From Clytia hemisphaerica (Eukaryota; Cnidaria; Hydrozoa; Leptothecata; Clytiidae), in assembly GCA_902728285.1 (NCBI GenBank), contig CACVBU010001197.1, positions 257,140 through 321,139 on the forward strand: a stretch of DNA of 64,000 bases, read 5' to 3'. Every line of letters begins with the position of its first letter. Position 1 is the first letter of the stretch. A program made the translations under genes and the position numbers. The notes under the pieces were generated by a model. It worked only from the letters and a program-made list of their open reading frames with translations, was not told where the DNA came from and did not search any database. Positions 22,551 through 36,100 of this stretch are shown here, in pieces.

Positions 22551-23860
22551 CCATATTTTGCAAACGTGTTCCTTTATGGCTTTCCAGTATCTGCACTTCT
22601 TAATTTTTTTTGATCAAGGACCAGCCCTATTTATATTATTCCCGACTCCCTAATTATTTACTTGGCAAGTTTGCCAGATCTGTATGAAACACCCACCTTC
22701 CTGGTCCATGCTTTACATTTCAATGCAAGCACATGGTTTTCAAACGTGAATCATTTATCATCAAGGACAAATTTCATTTATTAAAGTCATTAATCATAAT
22801 ATTTTCAGGAATTTCAATTAATTACTTTGAATTTTGTTGTTTTTTCGATTCTTCATTTTTATTTTCTCCATTCTTCAGCAAGACCTTTAATACTTCTCGC
22901 TTAAACTAATCCTGTGATTAAATGTTAACATCCCCGCCCTCGGGTACATTGAGTTCTTTCTGTCGGTCTGTAAAATTCTCAAAATTTTTTATACACTTTT
23001 TTATAAATAACATCAAACTTTGGCTGGGACTAATATTCTTATTTTTTTGAAATTTTGAGACTGTAAAAGTTGTTTTCGTATACGCCTATTTTCTTCACTT
23101 CAGAACTAAAAGAGATGTAGAATAAGTAATTTCTGAAATCCTTCTTATTTAGTCAATATTGTCTGAATTTGTTCTTATGTTTTCGCTAGATGTAAAGCCT
23201 CAACTTTTTATAAAAGAAAATAGGAAATGCAAGGTCATGAAATGTTGCGTTAATTTTTCAGCCGTCTCTAAAAAGTCGTTGATGGTTCTTTTTGGCACAC
23301 ATTTGAAATTCATTCGAAACTACAGTTAAATAAATAAAGATGATAATCTTGTTTGAAATTAACGTGACGTGACAATGTCAAAATCTCCAGTATTATCTTA
23401 AGCTGAAAGTCATTTAATTTGGAGTTTTAGTTCACACAAGTAAGCCAGTGCGATATTTCAAATTTTACATAAAATTTTCTTCGATTCTTTAATATAGGTC
23501 TATACCCTTTTTGTTTAGACTCCCGCCAAGTTAGAGATTATCTGTGTCATAGTTTGCATTAGGAAGAACTAAATCAATCAATCAAACAGTCACTTGGAAT
23601 CATCTGTCAAATAAGAGGTGCCGTAGAATTTCTTCTAGATAACAAATGACTTTCTTCCATAAGCATGGTAGATATTTCATCATATCATGTCCTGTCCGAA
23701 ATCCCATTCATTTATTTTATCCATCGAATCTGTGGAGACATTTCAGCTAGTATGCTTTTTAAATCACTTTCGATAACTACGGTATGCAGAATTTCGGAAG
23801 GTCTTTCTTTGTAGTTATCTGCAGTGTTTGATGATCTTTCCTGAATTTAGCTAGTGTTAG
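22551..23860. other. Intergenic, no gene seen
   Basis: AT-rich sequence upstream of the D8C gene. No open frame with domain similarity, tRNA or clear repeat boundary was found, apart from scattered GTTCTTA words of the 37743 MITE family. Confidence 0.35.
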
Positions 23861-24159
23861 ACACCCCCTTCTCACAGACCCGGTAGGATTTTTTCAGCCA
23901 GCGGGGGTAAAAATAACGGACTGAAACTCGATTGATATTCCTATAATTTTTATGATCGAAGATTCAAATTCTTTTTTTTTTCAAGTCAGAAAATTCAGGA
24001 GGGATGAGAAAAAGAGCATGATATTTTGTTGTGAGGATTGGTTTATTTTATTATTTCCAATGGGGACAAAGATTGGAGTATAATTTTCCACCGGGGACGA
24101 TATTCTGGCCAATTTTTCCAGTGGGAAAGGGTCCCAGTGGTTCTGTGAGAAGGGGGTGT
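23861..24159. mobile_element. MITE with ACACCCCCTTCTCACAGA terminal repeats
   Basis: Ends ACACCCCCTTCTCACAGA and TCTGTGAGAAGGGGGTGT are perfect inverses. The interior has CCAGTGGGAAAGGG and CCGGGGACGA words. Related copies: 30481-30761, 35270-35441 and around 53380-53660. Confidence 0.75.
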
Positions 24160-24322
24160 AGAATATGTTCTGAGTTTGTGAACTTGTTTGATTCGAATCA
24201 CTTATATCATATCATCTTAAATAATGAGTAAATTCTGAATTCTATTGCAAGATCTTTATTTTTCATGAACTAAGAATCTCATCTAACAGAAATATTTTTT
24301 TTAAATTACAAATAAATAAAAT

Positions 24323-24328
24323 TTTATT
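24323..24328 (-). promoter_or_regulatory. Polyadenylation signal of VWA gene 1
   Basis: AATAAA on the minus strand, about 180 bp past the stop codon at 24510. Confidence 0.45.
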
Positions 24329-24509
24329 TTTTCAAAAAAATTAATGCAAGTAAAAGTATAAAATGCATATAAAAAATAATTTTTGTTTTGTGTTGATAAA
24401 TTAATAAGATTTTATAACAATTTCTTTAGTCTTCATTCATAATAATAACTAATTAATAAATTAGACATCGTGACTTTTCAAAAAGTTTCATTTTCATTTT
24501 TTTGGTAAT

Positions 24510-27500
24510 TTATTTTTTCTTCATCATCATCATTTTCTTCAACAATGCACCAGTGTTCACTTTACCAGATGGAACGGCTGAAAAGAAAAGAAAAAAATTG
24601 ATTTCCTGAACCCGTTAAAGGACAAATTCTACATTTAACTTACCTATCATTTGCTTACATAGCATTTTCAAAACAAAGCAAAAATATGTTTTACGAAATA
24701 CTTTTCTTTGTTCTACCGTGTGAGCATTAAAGCGCACCTCCTTTCTTCATCATAAAGCTTATGTTCAATTTATCATAGTTGTTACGTAATTCATTCATTG
24801 ATAGTGCAATCTATTAAAGACACCCTTTCTGTTTGATAGACATGGATGATTAGTTTTGATAAAGGGAGACCTGAAAAATGGCACAAATACATTACGTTTC
24901 GGACCAGTTCACAACGAGCGCTTGCCTATTCCAAATATGAATCAAAGGGAGTCCAACGCTTGCAATCTTGATAATTCTAACTAAAAATGGGCTTTTCCAG
25001 AAAAAATTTGAATATGGGGAGATGGAGGATATAACAATTATCAGTGATTTACCGCCTGGACAAAGTAACTTTTGCCCTCCCCCGGACAACAGGTTTTACC
25101 CCCCGGACAAGCATCAGTTGACCCCCCGGACAGAGCAAATTTACCTTACGGACAAGCAAATTTTGATGATTTTTCGCTACCTCCCGGACAATATATCCTC
25201 AACCCAAGCCCCCCCCCATGTACGGATATTTTCTGGCATAGCCCAATCTATTAGTCTACTTACAGTCAAAAGCACTGAAGAATCCATTTTGTTGGAACAA
25301 GATTTCATGTTCAATCATTTGTCTGACAGTCATCAATTGTAATTTCCATTGCATCAAACGACCACGAATGTTAAATTCACATTGTGATTCTTTTAAGAAC
25401 AATCTCTGCAATACTGAAGACTTGTCAATGATTGGTGAACTAGGAAGTCCTGAACCGAATTGTTTGATGGAGGTGGTGATGATGTGATCTTGAATGTGTT
25501 TTTGACATTGTCTGAATGCAAGCAATTTGCCGACGATGGCCATTGCACGGTGGTTGATGTATTCCAAAGCTTTCTTAAACTTGTCAACAACACAGTCACC
25601 TGTAACGAATGTAAAGGGTGTGGAAATAAATTTACACCAATGTAAGGGGTTATGAAATGGTTTTGTATCCAAAGAAGGAATTTAAGAGAGGGTTTTACAA
25701 CAATGTAAGGAATGTGGAAAGAGATTTACACCAATGTAAAGGGTGTGGAAAGAAATTTACACCAATCCAACGTAACGGACGAAGAGAGGGTTTTAGACCA
25801 ATGTAAGTTAGGTAGAGAAGGTTTTACTCCAAGGTAATAAGGCATGTGGTCAGAGTTTTTCACCAATATAAAGGATTTAAAAAGACATAAACACCAACCG
25901 ATGTTAAGGATGAGGAATTGGTTTTGCACAATATATAAGGGATATGGATGGTTTTACACCAATGTGAAAGTGTAAGGGAATGTAAGTGGAACAACTTCAA
26001 TAAAAAGATACAAAGGGCTGTAGAAAAAGGTTTGCACCGAAGTAAAGAGTGTGGTAGGAGCGTCACATTAAAATGAGGCATGTAAGAAGGATTTAATAAA
26101 ATGATGGGTTGTGGAAAGAAGACTTACCCTCGAAGTTGGTCAAGATATCAGCTTTGGTCCAGGTTAAGCATGGCATGAAGTCTTTTGGAATAACACAATC
26201 GCATGCTAGAAATAATAAAAATTTGGAATTAAGAAATTAAAATCTAGGTTGTGAAATCTAAGTGGAGGAAATTATTGAAACAGGTGATTGCCTACGTTTA
26301 ACTTATGTTGTAGATAAAGACGTGTTGCGTGAGTGAAAACATAAATGCATTTCCTACTTTTTGGTACTGGCATGGGTTTCTTTGTTGTTGTTGTTGTGAT
26401 TTCTTCGGTAGTCGTGATTGGTTCGGTGGTTGTCGTGTAATAGTCGGTGGTCGTTGGTTCCTCGGTTGTTGTCGTTATTTCTTCGGTCGTTGTCGTTGGT
26501 TCCTCGGTCGTTGTTGTGTAGTATTCGGTGGTTGTTGTTGGCTCTTCGGTCGTTGTCGTTATTTCTTCGGTGGTTGTCGTTGGCTCCTCGGTGGTTGTTG
26601 TGTAATAGTCGGTGGTTGTCGTTGGTTCTTCGGTAGTTGTTGTGTAATAGTCGGTGGTTGTCGTTGGCTCGTCGGTTGTCGTTGTTGTTGGTTTAGGAGT
26701 AGTTGTGGTTATTTTTGCTGTTGGTTTGACAACGTTGGCAAAACATGAGATTTTGTCGATGATTTGTCGGAAGTCGATATCTTTCAAAGATTCAAAACCA
26801 GCAACTGGTTTGACGTATTCAGAATGACCAGAGATTCGAGTCAAGACACCTTCGCGGTAATGTTGGTTCTGGATACCAAGTGAGAAAATTTTGATCCCTT
26901 TATTTCTGATTCTTTCAGCTTCTCGCATTAATGAAGATTCATAACCATAGTTGCCATTACCATCAGAAACCAAGAGGATGATATGACGTCCCGGTCGACT
27001 CAAGGAGCATCCTGCGCGATCTAACATAGCTTCAGCTTTCAATAAACCAGCCTCAATATTGGTAAATTCACCATATTTTTGGATTGCATTGACTTGTGAT
27101 GAGAATTGATCATATCTGATTGTACCTTGTGAACATTCAGCTTCAGATTTTGCTGTCTCAGCAAAAGAGGCCACTCCAACTCGGTTATCTTTATTTTTGG
27201 AGAGTTCTTTACCGACATTTTTGACAAAGTTTTTAACTTGCTTCAATTCTTCTATGGTGATTGTATCTGATAAATCTAAGGTGACCACCACCTCTGACTG
27301 ACATTTTTCAGCAGCATCTAGGTAATTAGTATACAAAGAATCAATTAGACTTCTTATTAAATCATCGTAGTTGACTCTCTAATTCGATCTTCAAGGGACC
27401 AAGAAATCCTTTCGCCTTAGGAAATATTTGAATTAAATAGAGAATTTAACACTACCTTCTGACTGTGGGAACCAATGTTTCACTTCGAATTACATAAAGA

Positions 27501-27939
27501 TTCGAACTATTAAGGGTCGGATTAGAGAGAGAGTTGTCTGTATCTCGAGATCATGTGATTTTAGAGAGAATCGAAGTGCTTACAAGGTTGCCGATCTCTG
27601 ATAACTTACTTGATAAACTAGTCATAAACTAAGTCATAACTTCGTTATGAATGCCTTCCCCCAAAAAGACATTTTAAATGCCTTATTATTATTCTCTCTA
27701 CTAATTTAAATATCGACCATCGCTTTTTGCGTGGTGAAAATGAAATATTTGGCTTTTGGTCGAGGTACTAGTATCGACGAGACACCGAGGAGAAACACTT
27801 ATCACATTGTTTTAGTCAGGAGAACAAAAATATCTCTGGGGTCAAGTTTTTTTTCGAATGAGTTCATTTATTAACCATGCATACCTGCTTGAAGAGCTGC
27901 AATGAGCAGGACAAATCCCAAAGATGCCAATAACTTCAT
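24510..27939 (-). CDS. Secreted VWA protein with Thr/Glu/Tyr mucin linker and CxC/helical tail (VWA gene 1)
   Basis: Five exons in consistent phase: 27885-27939, 26358-27317, 26128-26205, 25264-25599 and 24510-24577; 498 residues. Residues 1-18 are a signal peptide (MKLLASLGFVLLIAALQA). Residues 24-205 are a von Willebrand A domain: MIDAS DLSDT at 33-37, Thr104 in GEFTNIEAG and Asp137 in LLVSDG. Residues about 207-335 are a mucin-like repeat (TTTTEEPTTTTDYY, TTTTEEITTTT), likely O-glycosylated. Then C-D-C-x8-C (CDCVIPKDFMPC) and a Cys-containing helical region (SQCEFNIRGRLMQWK), ending in a basic, Met-rich tail (LLKKMMMMKKK). A TATAAAA lies at 28020-28026. An extracellular matrix, mucus or adhesive role is inferred. 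The closest relative is the gene at about 30181-39737. Confidence 0.85.
24988..25245. mobile_element. MITE, TGGGCTTTTCCAGAAAA family, copy 3
   Basis: Ends TGGGCTTTTCCAGAAAAAA and TATTTTCTGGCATAGCCCA. The interior is five to six repeats of CCCCCCGGACAA. It sits in the last intron of VWA gene 1, 18 bp from the exon 4 splice donor. A related, left-eroded copy lies in the equivalent intron of VWA gene 2. Confidence 0.75.
25600..26127. repeat. Degenerate tandem repeat in intron 3 of VWA gene 1
   Basis: A run of about a dozen diverged units with the core TTTACACCAATGTAAGGGGT or GTGTGGAAAG(A/G)(A/G)ATTTACACC fills most of this intron. The reading frames in it are by-products. No gene is seen. Confidence 0.6.
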
Positions 27940-28019
27940 TTTCAAAATACACTTCTTCTCTCTCAGTTAAGCAAGTTTTTGAAATGATAAATGTTCTTCA
28001 TGGTCCTAGTTCAAGAAGG

Positions 28020-28026
28020 TTTTATA
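28020..28026 (-). promoter_or_regulatory. TATA box of VWA gene 1
   Basis: TATAAAA on the minus strand, about 81 bp upstream of the ATG at 27939, leaving room for a transcript start near 27995. Confidence 0.5.
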
Positions 28027-30180
28027 TGAATTTTCCACTGCCAAACCTTTTCCTTTTCTTCTTTTGTTCAAAGGAATCATACTGAATAGGTACCCAGGAT
28101 GAGGAGACTTAGAACACCCGTTACATTTCTATATATCGAAAAAGAATTAGCGGATGTTATTTTTGGTCGTGAATTATTTTGTAGTGACGAAAAATTTTGT
28201 TTTGTTGACCAAAGAAAATTGCCACCAGCGTGTGAAAGAATGATGATATGTAAGGATGTTTTGCTTTGCTTCTTTTTTGTTTTTCGTTTTCTTAATCATT
28301 TATGTCATCTTTAAAATATACAGTATTTCTTATAAGAATCAAAAGTTAATCAAAATCAAGTCAGAACTTCCGATCAAATTTGTTATCACCAGGCCCAATG
28401 AGTTTACTTAAAGCCTTACTTGACTTCAGGCCCCAGAACTTTCAATCAAATATTCTTTTTAAATCCGAGCAATAACTTTACAGGACAGCCGAATGAAATT
28501 GAAGGAAAATTGTAGAATGATCCTCTCAACATTCAAAAGCGTTTTTCTTATAAATGAAAGGCATAAAAAGAAACTTATTTCAAAGGAAGAAGGGTTGCAC
28601 CAGATATCACATCTTGATGCTGCCTTCCCTTCGATTACAATGTTGTTAATGTAATTACTTCACTTTGCAATTAAATGTCATTACACACAAATGTTGCTAA
28701 TTATAAAATAGCATAACGAGAATAACCGTCTAAGGTATTCTTATCCTCCATGATGGAGAACAATATCTTTTCTGAACTTTATAAGAACACTATTCCAGAA
28801 AAATGCTTTTACTTTATCTGCCTTGAAGGGGGGGTTGTACTTTTACGGTGTGACGGGATTGGCCCTTTTTAGTACGGTATTACGGGATTTGACGAAAAAA
28901 GAGACGGGAAAACGGTATTTTAAAATCAGACGGTGACGGTATTTAGGTACGTTTTGCCCTGTACAAGCCGGTGTGACGGTGTCATTATTTTTTCAATTTT
29001 CGGGATTTCGGGATTCAGCAAATATTTTGACGGGAAAACGGTATTTCGAACCCCTTCAAACCCCCTTGAAGCATTGAGTAACGTTTTTCGCTCCCAACTT
29101 TCATGACAATACACGTTTTTTCCTAAGAGCAATACGAGAACATAGAGCTTCGATGACAAAAAATTACGAACAAGTTGATAACATTTTGAGGCTTTACGGA
29201 CGGAAGATGCACAAAAATACTCTCAACATAATGAAAATAAGAACACTTTAAGATCATTCTTTGAATACTCAAATTTAAGAACATCGGCAGGCTTAAAAGA
29301 TTTTGGATGTTCTTAAAAAAAACATGTTTTGAATGTCATTCCTTAAAAAGTTTTTTTGTCACTCCACCTCCAGGTATAAGAAGCAATTTTTCAGACACAT
29401 GTGTTAATTAATGAATAGCCATCCGTGGATACCGCCATTTCATGGAGGCTGTGTGAAAATGACGTCAAGGCTTCTTAGATCCCGTCTGTCACGTCACCCT
29501 CTTTCTTTTAATGGAGTCAGGTTGGGTTTTTCATTGTATTCTTGGCTTTTCTTCATTTTCCTTGCGGTAACTTTTGTGCTTTATTTTTCATTTTTCACTG
29601 TTTTCTGTTATGGTTTCCATGGGTGTTTTAGAAGAATATCAAACATTTTTGAATATTTTGGATGTTCTGAATTACTATATTTTTAAGCTTAAAAATGTTC
29701 TTATTTTCATCATTTTGTGAGTGATTTTGTCCTTTTTGCTTTAGAAGTTGGGTGTTTTAGAGCATGTGAGGTTCTTAACTTATTTCTAACATTTTGGCCA
29801 TCGAAGCCTTATGTTCTTGTAGTCAAGAATGGAGTCATTTTGTCACTCGTTGGTTTTTTCCTTGCTGTGTTTATTATGTTCTATATTTACCAGTCAGTGA
29901 GAAAAAAAGAAGATTTTTGCTGAGTGCTGAACAAATAATATTTTCAACGTAGAAATACAGTAAAAGTATATAGTGTATGAGTGACTAGGTATCAAAAGTA
30001 AAAAATCTTACAATATAAGTGAATAATAAAAAAAGGATAAAATCATAGAATAAGCTTTAGAATGTTTGTATATTATTTTCACATGGTTTGTTGTAGTAAT
30101 ATGCTATGATGCAACTCCTGCATCTCCTTCAATGAAGCATCTCGTGGGTAACTCGACCTTCGTCACATACCTCCATTGTA
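28027..30180. other. Intergenic between VWA genes 1 and 2
   Basis: No supported gene. 28800-29070 is a repeat of GACGGTATT(A/T)CGGGATT words. 29230-29345 and 29640-29830 hold diverged pieces of the MITE at 37743 (for example TTTTGGCCATCGAAGCCTTATGTTC). A minus-strand AATAAA occurs near 29877, which could serve VWA gene 2. Confidence 0.4.
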
Positions 30181-33100
30181 TCAGTAGTCACCTTTAACTG
30201 AAAAATAGAATTTACTTTAAAGTTTCATGCTTAATGCTAGACGATGCTATCGTCCGTTTAAAAGTCAGTAAACGCGGGAAAGAGTTAGGGCGTAAGGGCG
30301 GTTTAAGGGAAAAAAGTGGCAGTAGAGTTTTGGAGCAGAACACTGTAAACATTTCCGCCACTGCTTACCCCACCCGAATTTATCACGCCTCTCCTAAACT
30401 ATTCCCTTTTTTAGTGATCTTGTGTAGACGATAGGATCGTCTAGCTTAATGCTCGACTTTGGAAAGCTATCATTTACTACACACCTGTCTCACAGTCCAG
30501 GTGTGACTCTTTCCCACAGTGGGGATGAAAATTTCTATAAAATGCCATTAGTTCTTTTGTTCCCAGCTCAAAAAATCCAGTGGAAAAACCCAATTGATCA
30601 TCATGGTCTTGGAGTGCATTTTTTCCATTGAATTTTAAATGGCCTAAATGGTGGATAAAAGTAAAGTCAATTTCCCAGTGGGGCCGAAATTGTAGAAAAA
30701 GTCTTTTTTCCACCAGGATGAAATCTTGGCCAAATTTTCCGGGTCTGTGAAACGGGGGTGTTTTAGTCAACTCAAATTTAGTCAACTTTGTTGGAATTCA
30801 AGCTTCAGGATATTTAATTTTTTTGTTCTTAGTTAACGACACTCATTAATATCAACGAAAAGTTTAAGGGAAGTCTACAATAGAAAAAAATTGAATACGG
30901 GGTGGAGGATATAACATTTTTTTGAAATTTACCCCCGAACATCATTACTTTTGACCCCCCCCCCGGACAGCATATTTTTCACTACCCCCTGGACACTATA
31001 TCCTCCACCCCCCATGCACGGTTATTTTCTGGAAGAGCCCAATACAAATACAGGTATTGCGAAATTCCGAAAAAATTTTCAATTTAAAGTAGTTGGCGGG
31101 AAAGTCAACAAAAAAATACTCACGAAACTTTTCAGTCCACCACATTTGGTTTTGACTTAATTTCAATTTCTCGTCCACGACTGTTTTCTTCAAGTGTGCA
31201 TGGGCCTTCCATTGAGCCAGTTTGCAATCCAAATTTAAGACACACTCCTCATAGTTTGGTAAGGCTCTAGCTACATCACTCTTTGTTCCAGTATTAAGAA
31301 TGACGTCTGAGAGATATTGCTTGCAGTTGTTGAAGGAAGAAATCATACTTGTAAGGTTGTTCAAACGCTCTTGTAGATACATTGATTTCATCTGTAATTT
31401 TGTTGTAGTACATTGATCTAAAACAAAGACTAGTACCAGTTTACAACTTATACAAATTTTGGGATTGTGTATTTCCATAGCTTACCTTATCGGGGAAAAC
31501 CTCGTCGGGGAAAATTTTCGTCGGGGAAAAATTTGTCACTTGCTGGTAGTTGGTAAACGCATTAAGGCCGGGGAAAATTTTCGTCGGGGAAAATATTCGT
31601 CACTTGTCCAAAATTTCGTCACTTTTCCCCGACGAAGTTATCCCCGATAAGGTATATGGGTCCGTATATAGGCTATGATATTTCTTATGATATATATTTT
31701 GCATCCCTATCAAGAGACTTTCAAAATTAAAAGGTGTTACCATATTCAAGACAATTAGTACACTTCCTTGTTCCCTTTGTTCTATATACACTAGTCATAC
31801 TGTAGTCCCAGTCCCCTCAAAAACGACTATTTATATTCGACTTAACGCACCCTTACGCATATTTTGATTTAAACATACCTTGATAGTTCATATTTGACAT
31901 TTTGCACGGTAGCATGTTAGTGTCCATTTCACATTTGCAAAGTGGAACTTGAGTGGTCGTAGTCGTTGTTGTTGTCGAAGGGGTGGTCGTTGTCGTCGTT
32001 GTTGTTGGGGTAGTCGTTGTTGTTGTCGTTGTAGGGGTGGTCGTTGTTGTTGTTGAGTTGGTCGTCGTCGTTGTGGTGGTTGGGGTAGTTGTTGTTGTCG
32101 TCGTAGGGGTGGTCGTTGTCGTTGTAGGAGTGGTCGTTGTCGTTGTAGGGGTGGTCGTTGTTGTTGGGGTCGTTCTTCCATCAGTCTCAGGTGGACAGGC
32201 AATAGAAATCACTTTCTGTAGAACTCCATCATCCAACAAACTCTTGAAATCATCCACTTTGTGTGTATGCGCTGAATCACCAGCAATCAATTCCAAATTC
32301 TTCATATCAACTGAATTTCCAATTCCAAGGGCGAATATCTCAACGCCACGTTTTCGAATTGCCTCGCCCTTCTCTATATGGGCGGTCTCACTATCACCAC
32401 GGTTAGCTTTTCCATCAGTCATCAGAATCACGAATTGTTTGGCGTCTTTCCTGTCTCCACATCCGTTCTGTTGCAGTGATTGGTCACCTTTGATCAAACC
32501 ATCTTGGATGTTGGTAAAATCATCATGTCTGCCACGGTCTATCTGATCGATTTCACCAACGAATCCAGCAGTTGTGGTAAATTGATCGCAGGAGATTTCG
32601 ATATATGCGTTTGTTGAGAAACTGGTATATGACATATGACTTCCATTACTGCTGATTGTCACTCTTTGGACAATGGTTTTAGCGAAACTAAGAATTAAAA
32701 AAAAATGTTTTGATGAGAGGATTTCAGTGCCTCGAGTAAATATCTTCATTTGATCATTCATTATCTACTTATTTTTTCATGTTGCTTTTTACTAAGAACA
32801 GCTACTATAATTACAGTATTGGAATATTTTTTAAATACTTTCAAGTACAAACTTGGCGAATCAGAACTTTGTGGATAGTCAAAATCTTGAAATTTACAAC
32901 GAAAGACATTAATTCTTTAAAGACACTCTATTTGCGAATTCCGAGAATTCGTATGGGATTTTAGCATCAAATTGTCGATTATGCTACAAAACTTGATTTT
33001 GTCTTGACTGTGGCAATTTTTTATTCAGACCCGGTGTTCAGTTAAGATCAAATTCTTTTTAGCAAAAAGATTTTTCTCAAAAGCTTAAAAATTCATACCT

Positions 33101-36100
33101 TGTTAGATTTCTATATTCTTCAGCATCGATACTTCCAGAGGAATCAACGACCAATGCGATTTCTGATATTGTTGTTTTCGTACCACAGTTCACTACAAAT
33201 ATAATTATGAAACAAAGGTCGAATTTAGTCCCAGAGGTAATTCTATAACAACCACTACTTTGATTTCAATCGGTATTATATTTTAAAAGCTAGTAGATTT
33301 TATTTGCAGTTTGACATTTATTTCTATTTGTGTAAAAATCAGCCGTATGAAAAGCACGAACGACTTTATAACACGTTCACTGCCGAGCCCCTTTTTTCTG
33401 AAATCGAAAATTTAACCTCTCGGGACTTTATCGCAAGTTTGACTTTCAGAGGCTCCTGTGGTCTAACTTTTGCTTCAAATCAGCGGCGGATCTGAGGGGG
33501 TTCAAATGGTTCAGCTGAACCACCCCAACCCTTTTAGTACATAAAAAAAACAAAGACCCTTTCTTCAAGTGAAATCTAGTTTTCTGATCGGAACTGATTT
33601 TTCTTTTTGGTCATATCTCGATATTACTTTACCAGGGGTTGTATGCATGTGGCGTGCGTTTCCGTGGTGTGCGCGACAAACTTAGCTTTTTCCGCGCTAA
33701 AAAATCTTTAGGTTATGTGTGTACGGCGTAGCTAGCTTTCCCGCGCTGTAAAAAATCTTTGTTGTGACTTTTTGCGAAGCGAATATACATGAGCGAAGCA
33801 GTTTTGCTATCGTGCGCATGTACCTTTAAATTCTATATACCAGGGGAGCGCCAAGGAAAAATTGATGTGCGTTTTCTACGGTACCGAAAACATCATTTCG
33901 ATCCATCAGGCGGCACTTTCTCATACATTTCTATCCGTCGCTTCCGTAAATTTGGAACAATTGGTTTTTAGTGTAGAGGATGTATACCAGATCTAAAATG
34001 CTGCGGAGATAATCTTGCCTTGAGTTTCTGTTTCGATTATCACTCTAATGTTTAAATTAGGAAATTTAAAAAAGAGATTGGAAAATCAGCGCGGGCTGGA
34101 AGCGTTCAAACGCTCGTTTTTCAAGAAGTCGTTGCATTGACTCGGGAAAAGATTTTCGAACTTTTCCAAATTCGAATGTTGACTCTGAATTCGAATGTTG
34201 ACTCTGTCTTTGAAAAATAAAATCATTGTTGTTTTGAAAAGAGACGTTGGTGCTTTGAATTGAAAAGAAACGGTGCTTGATGAAAAGAAACGAAGAAAGC
34301 AGCTGGAGAAAGAAAGAAGATGGAATTTTTATTGTTTCGTCAACAGGACAGCAGCCTAAACGGAGTTGTTGCTTCGTTGCAAAAAGAGGTTCAAAGCTGG
34401 AAAATAAACTGTATTATGATGGTGGGAGAACCATTCCTTAGATGATTGGATCTTGGTAGTAGAGTCTAGAGAGCACAACATGAATTTGGAATTTTAGTAT
34501 GTTTTGAAATGGGAAAAAGATAAAATATTTTGGATATGGCTAACCTGGAAGAATTTATTCCTCCTCTTATTGAGTGGAAGAAGAACTGTTTCTCTGTTGT
34601 TGTTTTTAAATTTTGGCTTGGCCGACCCTCGATGATATGGACTCCGTGGTTGTTGTTTGTTGTTTATGAATACGCATTGGTGGTCAGGGAAATAGAACAT
34701 TGAAATGGGATTGTATTTTAAAGGATTTTATTGTTGGTAATGGTAATGTTAATGACTTGTAAAATGTCAAAATACATCGACAAAACTTGACCTTATTTTT
34801 ATGATGCACTTTAACTGTTTTTAATTTTGTGCTACAATTAATACAGCCGAGAAAAAAGTCACAGATTTTTTTTAACTTTTTTATGTGAAGAGTTTGCTCC
34901 TGTTTGTCAACAACTCAAGGGTGAAAGACTTGTCATACTTGTCTCCAACATACTTAAGATTAAGAGCCTTTAGATTTCCCAACTTTGAAAAAATACACAG
35001 CCAGTAAAATATAGAGTTTTTGCTTAGTAGTATCGTTGAAGAATTCTTTCAAAATCTCAGATCTTTACTTTTTATCTGGTTTTTCATAATTTTCATCTCA
35101 GGATTTTACAGCGCTAATAGTTTTAATATAATTTTAGAACGTTGTTAAATTTTTCAGAATTTATGATGCAATTATACGATATTCCTAACTGCGTACGATT
35201 ATTGAATTTTGAAATTGTATAAGTCGACTTATTTCCATTAAATTCTAGTCTTGAAATCCTCCTTCTTTTACATCCCTGTCTCAATAAACCGGGTGATGTT
35301 TTAAGTTTGTTTAATTTTGTTGCCTCTGGGTTCTCTGCAAGGGAAACTTTTTGAAGAGGCTAAAGGGGTATTTTTCGATTTTTCTACCGGAGACGAAATT
35401 TTTGCCAAGTTTTCCAGCGGGTATGTGACACAGGGGTGTTTATGTTAGTTCTTTCGTTAAGGGGTGTATCAAAAAATTGCAATTTTGAAAAAAAGTTTTC
35501 GAATGTTCTTTTTATAATTCGAACGTTCGAAATTAAAGATTCGAAACTCGAAAGTTCGATTTCGAACGCAAGGAATTCGAAACCGGAAGTAAAACAAGTT
35601 CAAAACAAAAACTAATAACTAAAAATACTCAATGCTTAAGGCAGACAAACTTTTCTGAGCAAAAACAATTTTTGAACTTTTTATTGAATATTCTTAGAGA
35701 GTAGAGAAGAGCATAATGGATTAAAGAAATATTTTTAGGGTATATAAGTCAAATTCATTTGAAATTGCTGATTTTCCAACGATTTGTGAAACAATTTGTA
35801 TAATTTTCCTCAAATTCGTAGGAGTAAACGTCGTAAGTTTGTTGTACGCCTGAAGTGTTTGAGTAAATCTCTAAAGGGGCACAGTCTTCCTGGACCTGAG
35901 CAGTTGTATTTAGGGTTTTTATTTACGATTCTAGTGACCCTATAAATATTTTGCTTGCAACTTGCGAATCGAGTGACTTGCCTGAATCGCTTCGCAATTC
36001 TTATACATATACACTAGTTTTTGCGGGATTAATATCTAGCTGTGTTCTGTGCTAGGAAAATCTTTGATTTTGAACCTGGTTCAGAAAATGCATCCAGTGA

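Noticed and set aside
26329..26748. Plus-strand open frame opposite the Thr-rich region of VWA gene 1
   Set aside because: It is the antisense of the TTTTEEP repeat (Cys/Gly/Arg low complexity) and has no domain; the minus strand has the VWA fold and splice sites.
31953..32546. Plus-strand Val-rich open frame of 197 codons
   Set aside because: It is the antisense of the Pro/Thr repeat and VWA exon of VWA gene 2.
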